From: an uncultured Hungatella sp.
GTDB taxonomy: Bacteria; Bacillota; Clostridia; Lachnospirales; Lachnospiraceae
Direction: 5' to 3'
Length of the DNA: 42,603 nt
Assembly (NCBI GenBank): GCA_910586845.1
Contig: CAJUJV010000011.1
Coordinates: forward strand, 1-42,603
Part shown: positions 24,083-33,233 of the stretch, piece by piece
How positions within the stretch are numbered: position 1 is the first letter of the stretch
Layout: each line of letters opens with the position of its first letter
Notes under the pieces: generated by a model
Told to the model about the DNA's origin: nothing
Database searches by the model: none
The model's input: the letters and a program-made list of their open reading frames with translations, nothing else
Position numbers and translations under genes: made by a program

Positions 24083-26440
24083 CTACTGTCCCGGTCCTCC
24101 CGGATCTTCCTCGGCGGAAATACGGGAACCCGGCCCCTGATTTTCATCATTTTGTCCGTCCCCCGGCTGATTGGACACTCCCGGTCCGTGGGAGTCCTCT
24201 GAAGAACCTGTATTTCCGGGATATTCCCCGCCTCCCTGGCTGCCGGTGCCGCCGGACTGGGTATTGCTTCCGGGACCGCCTGTATCTCCCGGCTGGGTAC
24301 CGCCTGTACCGCCGGGCCGGGTATTTCCGCCCGGACTTGTGGTCCCTCCCGGCTGGGTACTCCCGCCCGGATTCGCGGTGCCTCCCGGCTGGGTACTCCC
24401 GCCCGGATTCGTGGTCCCTCCCGGCTGAGAGGTGCCTCCCTGGTTCGTGGTCCCTCCCGGCTGAGAGGTGCCTCCCTGGTTCGTGGTCCCTCCCGGCTGA
24501 GAAACGCCTCCTGGTCCGGCCTGAGTGCTTCCGTCGCCTTCGGTGCTCCACCACCCCGGTCCCTGGCTGTTCCCGTCGGATTCTCCCGGAGTCCGGTTTC
24601 CGTTGTCTGTATTACCGTTGCCTCCCGGCATCACCGGAAGGCGGCCTCCGGGATCCGTAGTCCCCGTTCCTCCCGGCCCGGTACCTGTATGACCGCCGGG
24701 ATATTCGCCGTCCGGATCCTCCGGCCAGTTATCGATAGGACCGTCGATAAGATTGCCATACTCATCTGTCTCTCCCGGATAAGTGATCACAGGATTGCCG
24801 TACTCATCTGTCTCTCTCGGGTAGGTGATAACAGGATTGCCGTATTCGTCCGTCTCTCCCGGATAGATAAGCACGGGATTGCCGTATTCATCCGTCTCCC
24901 ATTGAAGGATGGACTCGCTCTCATCCGTCTCTTCCGTCGTATCGGTCTCTTTTTCCCGATCTTTTGTAGTCTCATCCGGAACATAGCTGTCTGTTGCCAG
25001 AGCACTTCCTCTGGAAGGCTTTCCTTCCCGGTACATTCCGCTGTCCTCGGCAACCCTGGCGCTGATCTGTTTTACCCGTTCCGTAGGCGTATAATTTTCA
25101 TTTCCAAATAAAAATGCATGAAGCTGGCTTACATTGGATTCCAGAGTCTGGGGGATGACACAGTCCCCCTTTCCGGGAATCGTCACATTCCCTTTGGCAA
25201 AAGGAAAGCCTGCGGTCTCTCCGATATGATATTTCCCGATGTTCAGGGCCATACTGGTCATGTCGGATACCGTCAGATTGGTACTGACGTTGGGCAGTAT
25301 GGTTACCAGAATATTGTTCAGTGCCGAAAAATCCGCCTGCTTTGCCTTGGCAAAAGCCAGTTCGATGATCTTCCTCTGCCGCTCTGTTCTGGCATAATCC
25401 GTATCCATCAGCCTCAGCCGCCCATATGCCACTGCCTGAACACCATCCAGATGATGAGTCCCCGGACCTTTTAACTGGTGGGAACCGATCCCTGTGGCGT
25501 TAACGGTCTCGGTGATAAATCCGTTGATAAATTTAAACTCCGACCGGGTGATGTCCACATCCACGCCGCCCAGAATATTGATCCCCTCTGCAACCGCCTT
25601 CCAGCTGAAGGTAATATATTCCGTAATATCCAGATCCAGATTCCTATTCAGGGCCTTCAGTGCCTGCTCGGGACCTCCGTTGGTGTAAGCGGCATTGAAT
25701 TTCCGGTAGGAGCCGCTGTCATTGATGTTCAGATAAGTATCGCGGTACAGAGATACCAGTTTGATCTCCCCCGTATCTTCATTAATACAGCAGATGATAT
25801 TCACATCAGACTGAACCCCGGCGCCTACATTGGTGCTGCGGCTGTCCACTCCGAATATGGCGATCATGCGGTAGCCCTTCTGCATCTCTTTTCTGTATTC
25901 CACGGAGAGTTCATTATTCTGTACATCCTGAGGCTTAAACTCTTCCCGCTGCATCATATTCCACCGTCTTGCCAGATATCCGTACCCGAAGATCAGCATC
26001 AGGGTAAAACACTCAACCACGATCATGGTTATGATCCGCCGTTTCCGTTTCTTGTGTTTTGCCCGGGCAATCCTGGCCTGAGCCAGAGCCTCTCTGGGGT
26101 TCTCTCCGAGTCTCAGATCAGACGGCATCTTTCTGGTCCCTGAAGACCTGGAAGAAGACGGCCTTGTCTGGCCGCCGTCTCTGATGCCCGAAGAGCCGCC
26201 GTTTACGCGCTCCTGCCTGATCTCTCCTGTCTGTCCCGCCGGCCTTCTGTTCGTGTCTTCTCTGCCTGCTGCAGTTTCTCTCCTGACATCTTTTCTCCCC
26301 GCGGGATGGGCCGCCGAAGAAGCTCCGTGCCTCTGTCTCCCGTCTTCTTCATGAAGCCGTCTGGAAGGCCCGGGCCGCTGATCATGTGGACCCTGATTTC
26401 TGCCGGACATGCCGGATCTGTCACCATGCTCATAATTCAT
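24083..26440 (-). CDS. LCP (LytR-CpsA-Psr) family protein with long repetitive C-terminal tail
   Basis: LCP enzymes transfer lipid-linked glycans to the cell wall. The protein (785 residues) has a basic, Arg/Ser/Gly-rich cytoplasmic N-terminus and one helix near 135-158. The LCP domain (about 190-450) shows IAIFGVDSRS, DVNIICC, SLYRDTYLN, LGGVDVDI, GVQAVAYGRLR and DYARTERQR, including the Arg and Asp that bind the pyrophosphate. The tail has four 14-residue ETDEYGNP-type repeats and then many short Pro/Gly/Thr repeats. The frame opens at a TTG (26461) that overlaps the stop of the sugar transferase gene, but the ATG at 26440 has GAGG at a suitable distance and I prefer it. Its place last in the polysaccharide operon suggests it attaches that polymer to peptidoglycan. 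Confidence 0.9.
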   Translation of the reverse strand: MNYEHGDRSGMSGRNQGPHDQRPGPSRRLHEEDGRQRHGASSAAHPAGRKDVRRETAAGREDTNRRPAGQTGEIRQERVNGGSSGIRDGGQTRPSSSRSSGTRKMPSDLRLGENPREALAQARIARAKHKKRKRRIITMIVVECFTLMLIFGYGYLARRWNMMQREEFKPQDVQNNELSVEYRKEMQKGYRMIAIFGVDSRSTNVGAGVQSDVNIICCINEDTGEIKLVSLYRDTYLNINDSGSYRKFNAAYTNGGPEQALKALNRNLDLDITEYITFSWKAVAEGINILGGVDVDITRSEFKFINGFITETVNATGIGSHQLKGPGTHHLDGVQAVAYGRLRLMDTDYARTERQRKIIELAFAKAKQADFSALNNILVTILPNVSTNLTVSDMTSMALNIGKYHIGETAGFPFAKGNVTIPGKGDCVIPQTLESNVSQLHAFLFGNENYTPTERVKQISARVAEDSGMYREGKPSRGSALATDSYVPDETTKDREKETDTTEETDESESILQWETDEYGNPVLIYPGETDEYGNPVITYPRETDEYGNPVITYPGETDEYGNLIDGPIDNWPEDPDGEYPGGHTGTGPGGTGTTDPGGRLPVMPGGNGNTDNGNRTPGESDGNSQGPGWWSTEGDGSTQAGPGGVSQPGGTTNQGGTSQPGGTTNQGGTSQPGGTTNPGGSTQPGGTANPGGSTQPGGTTSPGGNTRPGGTGGTQPGDTGGPGSNTQSGGTGSQGGGEYPGNTGSSEDSHGPGVSNQPGDGQNDENQGPGSRISAEEDPGGPGQ
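24296..24510. repeat. 36-base-type repeats in the LCP gene tail
   Basis: Near-identical 36-base units (for example copies around 24434-24505 and 24355-24424) code on the minus strand for GGTTNQGGTSQP- and GGTTNPGGSTQP-like units. They form a flexible, collagen-like, probably length-variable extracellular tail. They are coding repeats, not CRISPR. Confidence 0.75.
24745..24900. repeat. 42-base tandem repeats in the LCP gene
   Basis: Four copies with a 42-base period (the shared GATTGCC word recurs at 24751, 24793, 24835 and 24877) encode ETDEYGNPVITYPG and close variants. The high similarity between copies suggests recent duplication and possible length variation. Confidence 0.85.
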
Positions 26441-26457
26441 GCCATATAACCTCGTTT

Positions 26458-27879
26458 TCAACAGGCGTTTTTATTGATAAAGCCTTTAAAAAAAGTCAGA
26501 AATAAAATCTTGAAATCCAGACCCATGGTCCAGTTTTCGATATAATACAGATCATGCTCGATCCTTTTTGCGATGGAAGTATCTCCCCGGTATCCGTTGA
26601 CCTGAGCCCAGCCGGTCATCCCCGGCCGCACCTGGTGCTTGATCATATACCTGGGAATCTCCTCCTTAAACTTCTCCACAAAGAAAGGTCTCTCCGGCCT
26701 GGGACCTACCAGGCTCATATTCCCCATGAGAACATTAAAAAACTGGGGGACCTCGTCGATGCTGGTCTTTCTGATAAGCCGGCCCACCGGCGTCACTCTG
26801 GAATCTCCCGGCGTCGTCCACCTTCTCTTCTCCGCCTCAGGAGCCTGAACCTCCATGGAGCGGAACTTGTACATCTTAAAAGGGCGGTTGTGAAGCCCCA
26901 CACGGTCCTGACTGTAGATCAGCGGACCGGGAGAAGTGAGTTTGATGAGAACAGCCGTAATAAGCATGACAGGGGAAAACAGGATGATTCCTACGACGGC
27001 CCCGAAGATATCCACCATCCTTTTCATAAAATTATTCAGCGGATCGTTTAAGGGCACATGGCGTATATTGATCACGGGAAGCCCCTGTAAATCCTCCATA
27101 AAAGGCCTGGTGGGGATGACGTTGTTGTAATCGGGAATAAACTTGGTGTGTACACCGGATTTCTCACAGGCGGCGACAATATATTCCAGTTTTGCGTACT
27201 CGCCGATCCCCAGAGTAATAGCGATCTCGTCTAATGTATTTAAAGCCAGGATGGAATCAAGCTCCGCAGTCCTTCCGATCACCTGGATCCCATGGTATTC
27301 CGTCCCCGGATCTTTCTGATCATCCAGGACTCCGTAAACATGATATCCCCACTCCGGATTCTGCCGCACACGATCGATGAAGCCTTCCGCGGCCCGGCTG
27401 CACCCGATAAGAAGAATATGTTTCTGATTGTATCCCTTGGCCCTTATGGAGCGCAGGAGCATGCGGATGAGATTCCGTACTGCCGTCTCCGCCACCACAT
27501 TGGCTGCAAAGAAATAAAATACCAGCCTGTTGGAAAACTCCTTGAAATAAGGGTTCTTCTTTAAAAGCAGCAGAAGCAGAGAACTGATGAGGAGCCCTGC
27601 CAGGTTGGCTTTGCAGATATTGGCAAACTCGTACCTCCTCTGCTGCACCCGCTTTGGGGTATACAGCTGAAAGCAGGCATACAAAACCAGATACATTGGT
27701 ACGATCGCCAGAAGTACGGAAAAATAAAACTTCGGCGGCAGAATGTGAATCTGAGGATTAAAAAGCCTGTTTCTCAGATACAGACATGTCCATGCCATGC
27801 TGTAAGAAGCAGCCACTACCAGCCCATCCAGTACAACATGGAGGCCGTTAAGTTTTTTCTGATTATCTTTTATCATCAC
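26458..27879 (-). CDS. Polyprenyl-phosphate sugar-1-phosphate transferase (WcaJ/WbaP-like)
   Basis: This membrane enzyme starts polysaccharide repeat-unit synthesis by moving a sugar-1-phosphate onto undecaprenyl phosphate. The 473-residue product has four N-terminal helices (about 15-115), a CoA-binding-like middle domain (HILLIGCSRAA) and a reentrant helix (MKRMVDIFGAVVG). The catalytic domain contains SPGPLIYSQDRVG, YKFRSM, KTSIDEVPQFFNVL, GPRPERP and RPGMTGWAQVNG. The sugar is not predictable with certainty. The start is GTG followed at once by ATG, behind AAGGTG. Its stop overlaps the open frame of the LCP gene. It sits 186 bases after the upstream glycosyltransferase gene. Confidence 0.93.
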   Translation of the reverse strand: MMIKDNQKKLNGLHVVLDGLVVAASYSMAWTCLYLRNRLFNPQIHILPPKFYFSVLLAIVPMYLVLYACFQLYTPKRVQQRRYEFANICKANLAGLLISSLLLLLLKKNPYFKEFSNRLVFYFFAANVVAETAVRNLIRMLLRSIRAKGYNQKHILLIGCSRAAEGFIDRVRQNPEWGYHVYGVLDDQKDPGTEYHGIQVIGRTAELDSILALNTLDEIAITLGIGEYAKLEYIVAACEKSGVHTKFIPDYNNVIPTRPFMEDLQGLPVINIRHVPLNDPLNNFMKRMVDIFGAVVGIILFSPVMLITAVLIKLTSPGPLIYSQDRVGLHNRPFKMYKFRSMEVQAPEAEKRRWTTPGDSRVTPVGRLIRKTSIDEVPQFFNVLMGNMSLVGPRPERPFFVEKFKEEIPRYMIKHQVRPGMTGWAQVNGYRGDTSIAKRIEHDLYYIENWTMGLDFKILFLTFFKGFINKNAC

Positions 27880-27917
27880 GTTTCACCTTAGTATTAATGT
27901 GACGCCGTATTTTATAC

Positions 27918-27923
27918 ATTATA
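27918..27923 (-). promoter_or_regulatory. Possible internal promoter (-10) before the sugar transferase gene
   Basis: The minus strand reads TATAAT here, about 38 bases before the GTG start. The -35 at the right distance (ATGTTG) is poor. It could allow the transferase-LCP pair to be expressed apart from the rest of the operon. Confidence 0.35.
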
Positions 27924-27996
27924 CATGAAAATTCCGGCAGCAACATTAAAATTCTCTTAAGATAAAATAATCTTTTTTCTCCCCCCCAGAGGTACC

Positions 27997-28022
27997 CTCC
28001 GTGAACAAGGGAACACACGGAG
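27997..28022 (-). other. Intercistronic hairpin in the polysaccharide operon
   Basis: CTCCGTG (27997-28003) and CACGGAG (28016-28022) pair perfectly across a 12-base loop, and a GGTATA-G-TATACC palindrome lies nearby at 28032-28044. Both fall between two operon genes. No U tract follows, so complete termination is unlikely. Confidence 0.45.
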
Positions 28023-28065
28023 AGTATCGATGGTATAGTATACCTCAGCTGTAAAAAATAATCAA

Positions 28066-29055
28066 CTAAAATTTCCCTCCTATCTTCCCTGCCTGACGTT
28101 TGGAAAATTCGTACACATACAGGACCAGCCCCGTGAGAAGCTGCCACTGGATGGCCAGATAGTTACCCGTATGCTGTCTCCGGAAAGCCACTTTCTCGCA
28201 GAACCTTACCGTGGACAGGCCTTCCTTCAGCCCCTCCGCATAAGCCTTCTCGAAACCCCGGTTTTTAAAAAAGAGATATTTCACTCCTATGCCCAGGGCC
28301 AGAAAAACGCTGTTGGCCAGCAGCTGGATCCAGGGCATGTTCTTATAGATAAGATAGATACTGTTGCGGGCCGCCAGCTTTACCTTAAAATCGTTATATT
28401 TGGAACCGCTGGTAGCACTCCCCACATGATAGAGAACGGCCTGGGGACAGTACAGGACATGGTATCCGAAGATCCTGGCCCGGTAGCACACATCCACATC
28501 CTCCAGGTAAGCGAAGTGCCGCTCGTCAAAATATCCGATGGTCTCAAAGACCTCTCTCCGGTAGATGGCCCCCGCCGCACAGGCGGAAAAAACCTCTCTC
28601 ATCCTGTTAAAGCCCCGGGAGCTCTGCCCCACCCCTCTCTGATAGGCCCATCCCAGGATACAGTACATGTCCCCGGCGCTGTCCATCCGGTCCCGGTGAG
28701 AAAGCTGTATCATCTTGCTGCTGACGGCAAAGATCCTTTCGGACCGGCCGATACAGGCGGCCAGCGCTCCCACGAACCCGGGCTCCGCCTCCGTATCATT
28801 GTTGAGAAGCAGCACATAGGGAGTATCCGCCTCTTTGATGCCTGCGTTGACCGCCCCGGAAAAACCTGTATTTTCTTTCAGGAAGATCGACGGGATCCTC
28901 TGTTCCTTCAGCCATTTAACGCTGCCGTCCGTGGAACCGTTGTCCACCACCAGCACCTTAAAATCCCGGTACGTCTGCCTTTTCAGCGCCTCCATGCAGG
29001 GGCCTAAAAATTTCAGACCATTGTAATTGGGAATGATCACTGTCACAGCTGCCAT
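28066..29055 (-). CDS. GT2 family glycosyltransferase (rhamnosyltransferase-like)
   Basis: The 329-residue protein has a GT-A fold of family 2, with VTVIIPNYNG at the N-terminus and VLVVDNGSTDGS. The metal/nucleotide site is LLLNNDTEAEPGF and the likely base is in the YLEDVDVCYRAR segment. It resembles WbbL-type rhamnosyltransferases, but the donor sugar is not proven. A hydrophobic stretch near 245-265 may attach it to the membrane. It begins 1 base after the stop of the large tandem glycosyltransferase gene and is part of the same operon. Confidence 0.9.
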   Translation of the reverse strand: MAAVTVIIPNYNGLKFLGPCMEALKRQTYRDFKVLVVDNGSTDGSVKWLKEQRIPSIFLKENTGFSGAVNAGIKEADTPYVLLLNNDTEAEPGFVGALAACIGRSERIFAVSSKMIQLSHRDRMDSAGDMYCILGWAYQRGVGQSSRGFNRMREVFSACAAGAIYRREVFETIGYFDERHFAYLEDVDVCYRARIFGYHVLYCPQAVLYHVGSATSGSKYNDFKVKLAARNSIYLIYKNMPWIQLLANSVFLALGIGVKYLFFKNRGFEKAYAEGLKEGLSTVRFCEKVAFRRQHTGNYLAIQWQLLTGLVLYVYEFSKRQAGKIGGKF

Positions 29056-29056
29056 G

Positions 29057-31273
29057 TCAGGCCTCCTCTCTTATCAGCTTTTCAATAGCCGGGTCCAGTT
29101 TATAAGGCTCTCCGATGCCCTCCTTCTTCAGATCCCGAAGGGAAAAATCCGACTTGCGCAGAGTCAGGTTGGGGTTATAATAGGGATCCCCGTCTCTTAA
29201 GATATCCGGCCATTTCCTGGCAAATTTCGCCACCTCCCTGTTGAATCTGGCTACCTTCTCCGGTGTGTCCTCCAGTCCCCGGGATTTGGATTCATAGTGA
29301 TACAAAAGAGCATAGGGAGCGTAGACTACCAGCTTGCCAAGGCTGCGCACCTTCATGCAGTAGTCGATATCGTTAAAAGCCACGGCCAGGTCCTCGCTGA
29401 ACCCGCCTGCTTCCCGGAACACGGATCGTTTGCTCATCATACAGGCCGCCGTCACCGCGCTGTAGTCCTGGGCGCACATAGCCCGGTGAAAATAGCTGTT
29501 CTCCGCCTTGTGAAGCCCGATGAAGGTATGGCCGGCGATTCCGCCGAAACCTACCACCACTCCGGCGTGCTGAATGGTGTCATCCTGGTACAGAAGCCGG
29601 GCGCCTACGGCTCCCACATCCTCTCTCTGACAGAATCCCAGCAGTTCCTCGATAAAATTCTCCGCCACAGGCTCTGTATCGTTATTCAGAAACAGAAGAT
29701 ACTCGCCCGATGCATGGGTAACGCCGAAATTATTGATGGCCGAATAGTTGAATTCCCTTTCCCAGGTCACCACTTTCACCTGGGGGAATTCCTTCTGGAT
29801 CTTTTCATAGTAATCAAAAGTCTCTTTTCTGGTGCTGTTATTCTCCACCACCACAAATTCCACGTTTCGGTAGGTACACCGTTCCACGATAGAGCGGATA
29901 CACAGATCCAGATCCTGATGATGGTCCTTGTTGGGGATGATCACCGACACCAGGGGATCTCCCGGGATCCGGAAAACGGTGTGGTAAATCCCGTAGTCCA
30001 CCCCTTTTTCCACCTTTTCCGCCTCCAGCCCCACACGGCGGTAATGTTCCATAATAGCCCTGGAACCTGCCTCAAAGGCATACATTTTGCTCTGAGGGTT
30101 GCTGGCCGTAGAATCCTGATGGCAGCGCCAGTGATACAGCACCCTGGGGATATGGCGGATCTCTCCGGCGTTCTCGGTACAGCGGAAGATAAAATCATAA
30201 TCCTGGGCGCCGTCAAATTCTTTTCTCAGACCTCCCACCCGGTCCACCAGCTCCCTCTTCACCACAAACAGATGACAGATGTAGTTGACGCTGGTCAGCA
30301 GATCCGGGTTAAAGTCAGGCTTAAAGTGGGGATCGAACAGGGCTCCCCCGTCCATATCCATCTTATCTTCGTCGGAATAGATCACCTCGCATGCCGGATG
30401 ATCCCGGATCACACGGGCGCACTCGTAGAGCGCATCCGCGGTCATGGTATCATCATGGTCCGCCAGCACCAGATAATCTCCGGCGGCCATGGCCATAGCC
30501 GCATTGGTATTGTCCGAAAAGCCTCCGTTTTTTCCCAGGACCTTATAGAGGATCCTCGGATCTCTGTCCATGTACTTCTTCACCACAGAGGACCGGTCCT
30601 CCCCCGCGGGACTCCCGTCTGCCAGACACAGCTCCCAGTTTCCGTAGGTCTGGGCCAGAACGGAGTCCAGCATCTCCTTCAGATATTTTTCCGGCGTCCG
30701 GAACAGGGGGATGACGATGGAAAACTTCGGTCCCTTCTCCCACACCTCCCGGCGCTGGCGCTCCAGCTCTTCCTCCCCCGGCTTTGTAAGAGAGTACCAC
30801 TCTCCGTAATCATAATCATTGTCCAGCCCCTGGATCTTGTGGACCGACTTCATCACCAGAGCCCGGAGTCCGTTCTCCTTCCAGAAATCCATAGCCACAT
30901 GGACAGTCTCCATGTTCATCAGATCCCTGATCTTCTGCATCCGCTTATGGGCCACGCTGGACCGCTTTCGGATCAGGTCTTCATTATACCGGATCCGCAC
31001 CTTTCTGCCGTCGCACCGGATCACCAGATAATAATCCCTGCCCCTCTCATAGGGAAACTGGATGTCAAATCCAAAGTCCTGATCATAGACCTTTCCGTAA
31101 TAGATCTGGCTCACATCGTCTCTTCTGGTAGACACATACTGAAATTTCAGTGGTTTATGACTGTGATCCTCCACCAGAAAAGAGGGGCGGGACTCCGGAG
31201 TCTTTCCGACGACCCAGCCGTTGAGCTGAATGGAATTCTCCCGGATCCTGACTACGTCTACATTATGCTTCAT
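29057..31273 (-). CDS. Large bifunctional GT2 glycosyltransferase (two GT-A domains)
   Basis: The 738-residue protein has an N-terminal beta-rich region (about 1-110) and two family 2 catalytic domains in tandem. Domain one (about 180-440) shows FSIVIPLFRTP, LVLADHDDTM and GAQDYDFIFR. Domain two (about 445-690) shows SVIIPNKDHHQDL, FLNNDTEPV and FNDIDYCMKVR. Such tandem enzymes can add two sugars in turn. An upstream in-frame ATG exists at 31306, but the ATG at 31273 is favoured. It overlaps the last 11 bases of the preceding gene, has a purine-rich site (AGGACAGGGGGAC), and starts where homology-like sequence begins. Confidence 0.9.
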   Translation of the reverse strand: MKHNVDVVRIRENSIQLNGWVVGKTPESRPSFLVEDHSHKPLKFQYVSTRRDDVSQIYYGKVYDQDFGFDIQFPYERGRDYYLVIRCDGRKVRIRYNEDLIRKRSSVAHKRMQKIRDLMNMETVHVAMDFWKENGLRALVMKSVHKIQGLDNDYDYGEWYSLTKPGEEELERQRREVWEKGPKFSIVIPLFRTPEKYLKEMLDSVLAQTYGNWELCLADGSPAGEDRSSVVKKYMDRDPRILYKVLGKNGGFSDNTNAAMAMAAGDYLVLADHDDTMTADALYECARVIRDHPACEVIYSDEDKMDMDGGALFDPHFKPDFNPDLLTSVNYICHLFVVKRELVDRVGGLRKEFDGAQDYDFIFRCTENAGEIRHIPRVLYHWRCHQDSTASNPQSKMYAFEAGSRAIMEHYRRVGLEAEKVEKGVDYGIYHTVFRIPGDPLVSVIIPNKDHHQDLDLCIRSIVERCTYRNVEFVVVENNSTRKETFDYYEKIQKEFPQVKVVTWEREFNYSAINNFGVTHASGEYLLFLNNDTEPVAENFIEELLGFCQREDVGAVGARLLYQDDTIQHAGVVVGFGGIAGHTFIGLHKAENSYFHRAMCAQDYSAVTAACMMSKRSVFREAGGFSEDLAVAFNDIDYCMKVRSLGKLVVYAPYALLYHYESKSRGLEDTPEKVARFNREVAKFARKWPDILRDGDPYYNPNLTLRKSDFSLRDLKKEGIGEPYKLDPAIEKLIREEA

Positions 31274-32234
31274 GATCGTCCCCCTGTCCTGCAGGTTCCC
31301 TGTCAAAATTCACCCGCTCCTCCTCGATGACCAGAGGCCTTTTCATCACCCTGGCATTGATGGCCAGGATGTACTCCCCTACGATTCCGATAAAAAAGAT
31401 CTGCACGGATCCCAGGAAACACATGCCGATCAGCAGAGGAGCCATGCCTGCTGCAAACCGGTCCCAGTACATCAGTTTCATCACCAGATACACCAGAGCC
31501 ACCGTTATGCTGACACAGCAGCAGAAGCCTCCGAAGATGGTCGCCAGCCGCAGACCGGCCTTTGTATAGGAAGTGACACTGAGCATGGCCGCATCGTAAA
31601 GCCGGTAAAAATTATTGCTGGTCTTCCCTGCCCGGCGCCTGGGCTGCTCATAGGGGATCTCCTTGCGCCGGAATCCCAGTTCCGCCACGATCCCCCGCAG
31701 AAAGGGAGTAGGGTCGTCCAGTTCCCGAAGCACCTGGATAAACTTCCTGTCATACAGGCCGAATCCCGTAAACTGTTCGATCTGCTCCACATCAGACAGC
31801 GCCCTGATCATCTTGTAGTAACAGCCCCGGAGCCAGTACATGACCGGGTTCTCCTTACTGGACTTTTTGATCCCTATGACGATCTTATAGCCGTTTTCCC
31901 ACTCCTTCACATACTTGGGGATCATCTCCACCGGATCCTGAAAATCCGCCGCGATGAGGACGGCGCAGTCACCTCCGGACTGGAGCAGGCCATAGTAGGG
32001 CGAATTGAACTGGCCGAAATTTTTGGCATTGAAGATGCCTTTAATGTTCCGGTCCTCTGCCGCAAGCCTGCGGATGATCTCTCTGGTCTTATCTTTTGAA
32101 TCATTGTCAATAAAAATAATCTCATATTCATAGGAGGGCAGGCTGGTCCCAAACATCTCTCTCAGGGCATCCGCCAGAGCCTCCACATTTTCTTCTTCAT
32201 TATAGCATGGTACCACAATGCTGATGGTCTTCAT
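31263..32234 (-). CDS. GtrB/DPM1-like GT2 polyprenyl-phosphate glycosyltransferase
   Basis: The 323-residue protein has an N-terminal GT2 domain (SIVVPCYNEEEN, EIIFIDNDSKD, LIAADFQDPVEMIP, FTGFGLYDRK) and two C-terminal helices (about 228-250 and 262-288). This is the layout of GtrB-type enzymes that make polyprenyl-phosphate sugars. Such a product could decorate the polymer outside the cell, but no GtrC-like acceptor enzyme is visible here. It sits 25 bases after the SDR gene in the operon. Confidence 0.9.
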   Translation of the reverse strand: MKTISIVVPCYNEEENVEALADALREMFGTSLPSYEYEIIFIDNDSKDKTREIIRRLAAEDRNIKGIFNAKNFGQFNSPYYGLLQSGGDCAVLIAADFQDPVEMIPKYVKEWENGYKIVIGIKKSSKENPVMYWLRGCYYKMIRALSDVEQIEQFTGFGLYDRKFIQVLRELDDPTPFLRGIVAELGFRRKEIPYEQPRRRAGKTSNNFYRLYDAAMLSVTSYTKAGLRLATIFGGFCCCVSITVALVYLVMKLMYWDRFAAGMAPLLIGMCFLGSVQIFFIGIVGEYILAINARVMKRPLVIEEERVNFDREPAGQGDDHEA

Positions 32235-32259
32235 AGTAATTCTCCTCGTACTGCCCCTT

Positions 32260-33231
32260 TTACTTCATGGACGCTGCTTCCCTCTTTTTCTCCGTCATCC
32301 GCCTGATCCCTTCTTCAAAGGATATCTCCGGCTTCCAGCCTGTCCTTTCCCTGATCCTGCTGATATCCGGGATCAGATTTACATATCCTTCCGCATTGGG
32401 AGGCAGTTTTCCGTAAACATAGTCTCCCCTGCTTCCGCACAGGCGATACATCTGCTCCACATACTCCTTAAGAGGTCTGGTCTCTTCCGGCCCTGCCGCC
32501 AGATTATAGGTTCCTTCCACCCGCCCCCTGCAGAAGGCAAGGGCCAGAAGACCCTTTACCAGATCGTCAATATAGAGGAAATTCCACTGCTGGGTACAGG
32601 CGGAAAGCTTCATGGTCTCTCCTTTTAAAAAGGTATCCAGGCAGGTATTGACCAGGGACCATGGATGATCGCCGGGACCGTAGATGCTGAAGATCCTGGC
32701 GTGAATATATTCCATATCATATTCTCCCTTTTCCCTCCACTGTCTGCACAGCCTGTATGCTTCCTCTCCCACCTGCACCTTGGCCTTTCCGTATTCCGAT
32801 ACGGGCAGACAGGGCTGGTCCTCCTTCATAAGGGTCCGGCAGCTGCCGTACTCCGCCTGAGAACCGCTGAAGATGAATCTGGTACAGCCCAGGCTTCTGG
32901 CTCCCTTCAGAGCTTTGATCCCATCCCGGGCATTCTGCTGCTGTATCTCTGTTTTCTTCCTGCTGTCGCTTCCCGAGCCTTCCCAGCCCAGGTGAAAAAA
33001 CAGGCTGCAGGGTTCTCCGATTACTTCTCTGACCCTGTCCATCTGTCCCAGCTCCAGCTCCGCTATATGGACAGGCAGCCCCTCCAGCACCCTGCGGTTA
33101 GACGACCCGGGTCTGATGAGGGCATGGACCCGGCAGCCCCTCTCCGCCAGCTCCCGGACCAGCGCCGCCCCCAGAAAACTGGTGGCTCCTGTGACCGCCG
33201 CGTGAATCTGTTCTCCTTGTTCCATCTTCAT
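32260..33231 (-). CDS. NAD-dependent epimerase/dehydratase (extended SDR)
   Basis: The 323-residue protein is an extended short-chain dehydrogenase acting on nucleotide sugars. Its nucleotide-binding motif is TGATSFLG (14-21). A Ser in the FSGSQAEYG region and the pair Y147-x3-K151 (EYGKAK) make up the active site, and ARIFSIYGPG and WNFLYIDDLV follow. It begins 2 bases after the stop of the TPP enzyme gene; the AAGGAG ribosome site lies within that gene's last codons. The pairing suggests the two enzymes act on the same sugar. The exact reaction (epimerisation, reduction or dehydration) is not clear. Confidence 0.88.
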   Translation of the reverse strand: MKMEQGEQIHAAVTGATSFLGAALVRELAERGCRVHALIRPGSSNRRVLEGLPVHIAELELGQMDRVREVIGEPCSLFFHLGWEGSGSDSRKKTEIQQQNARDGIKALKGARSLGCTRFIFSGSQAEYGSCRTLMKEDQPCLPVSEYGKAKVQVGEEAYRLCRQWREKGEYDMEYIHARIFSIYGPGDHPWSLVNTCLDTFLKGETMKLSACTQQWNFLYIDDLVKGLLALAFCRGRVEGTYNLAAGPEETRPLKEYVEQMYRLCGSRGDYVYGKLPPNAEGYVNLIPDISRIRERTGWKPEISFEEGIRRMTEKKREAASMK

Positions 33232-33233
33232 CT

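Noticed and set aside
24171..24660. Pro/Gly-rich open frames and regularly spaced repeats that could suggest a CRISPR array or a collagen-like gene
   Set aside because: The repeats are in frame with the LCP gene, have no unique spacers of constant length, and no cas genes are present.
27863..28147. A 94-codon minus-strand frame across the intergenic region
   Set aside because: It overlaps the end of a glycosyltransferase gene in another frame, has no ribosome site, and its composition is not protein-like.
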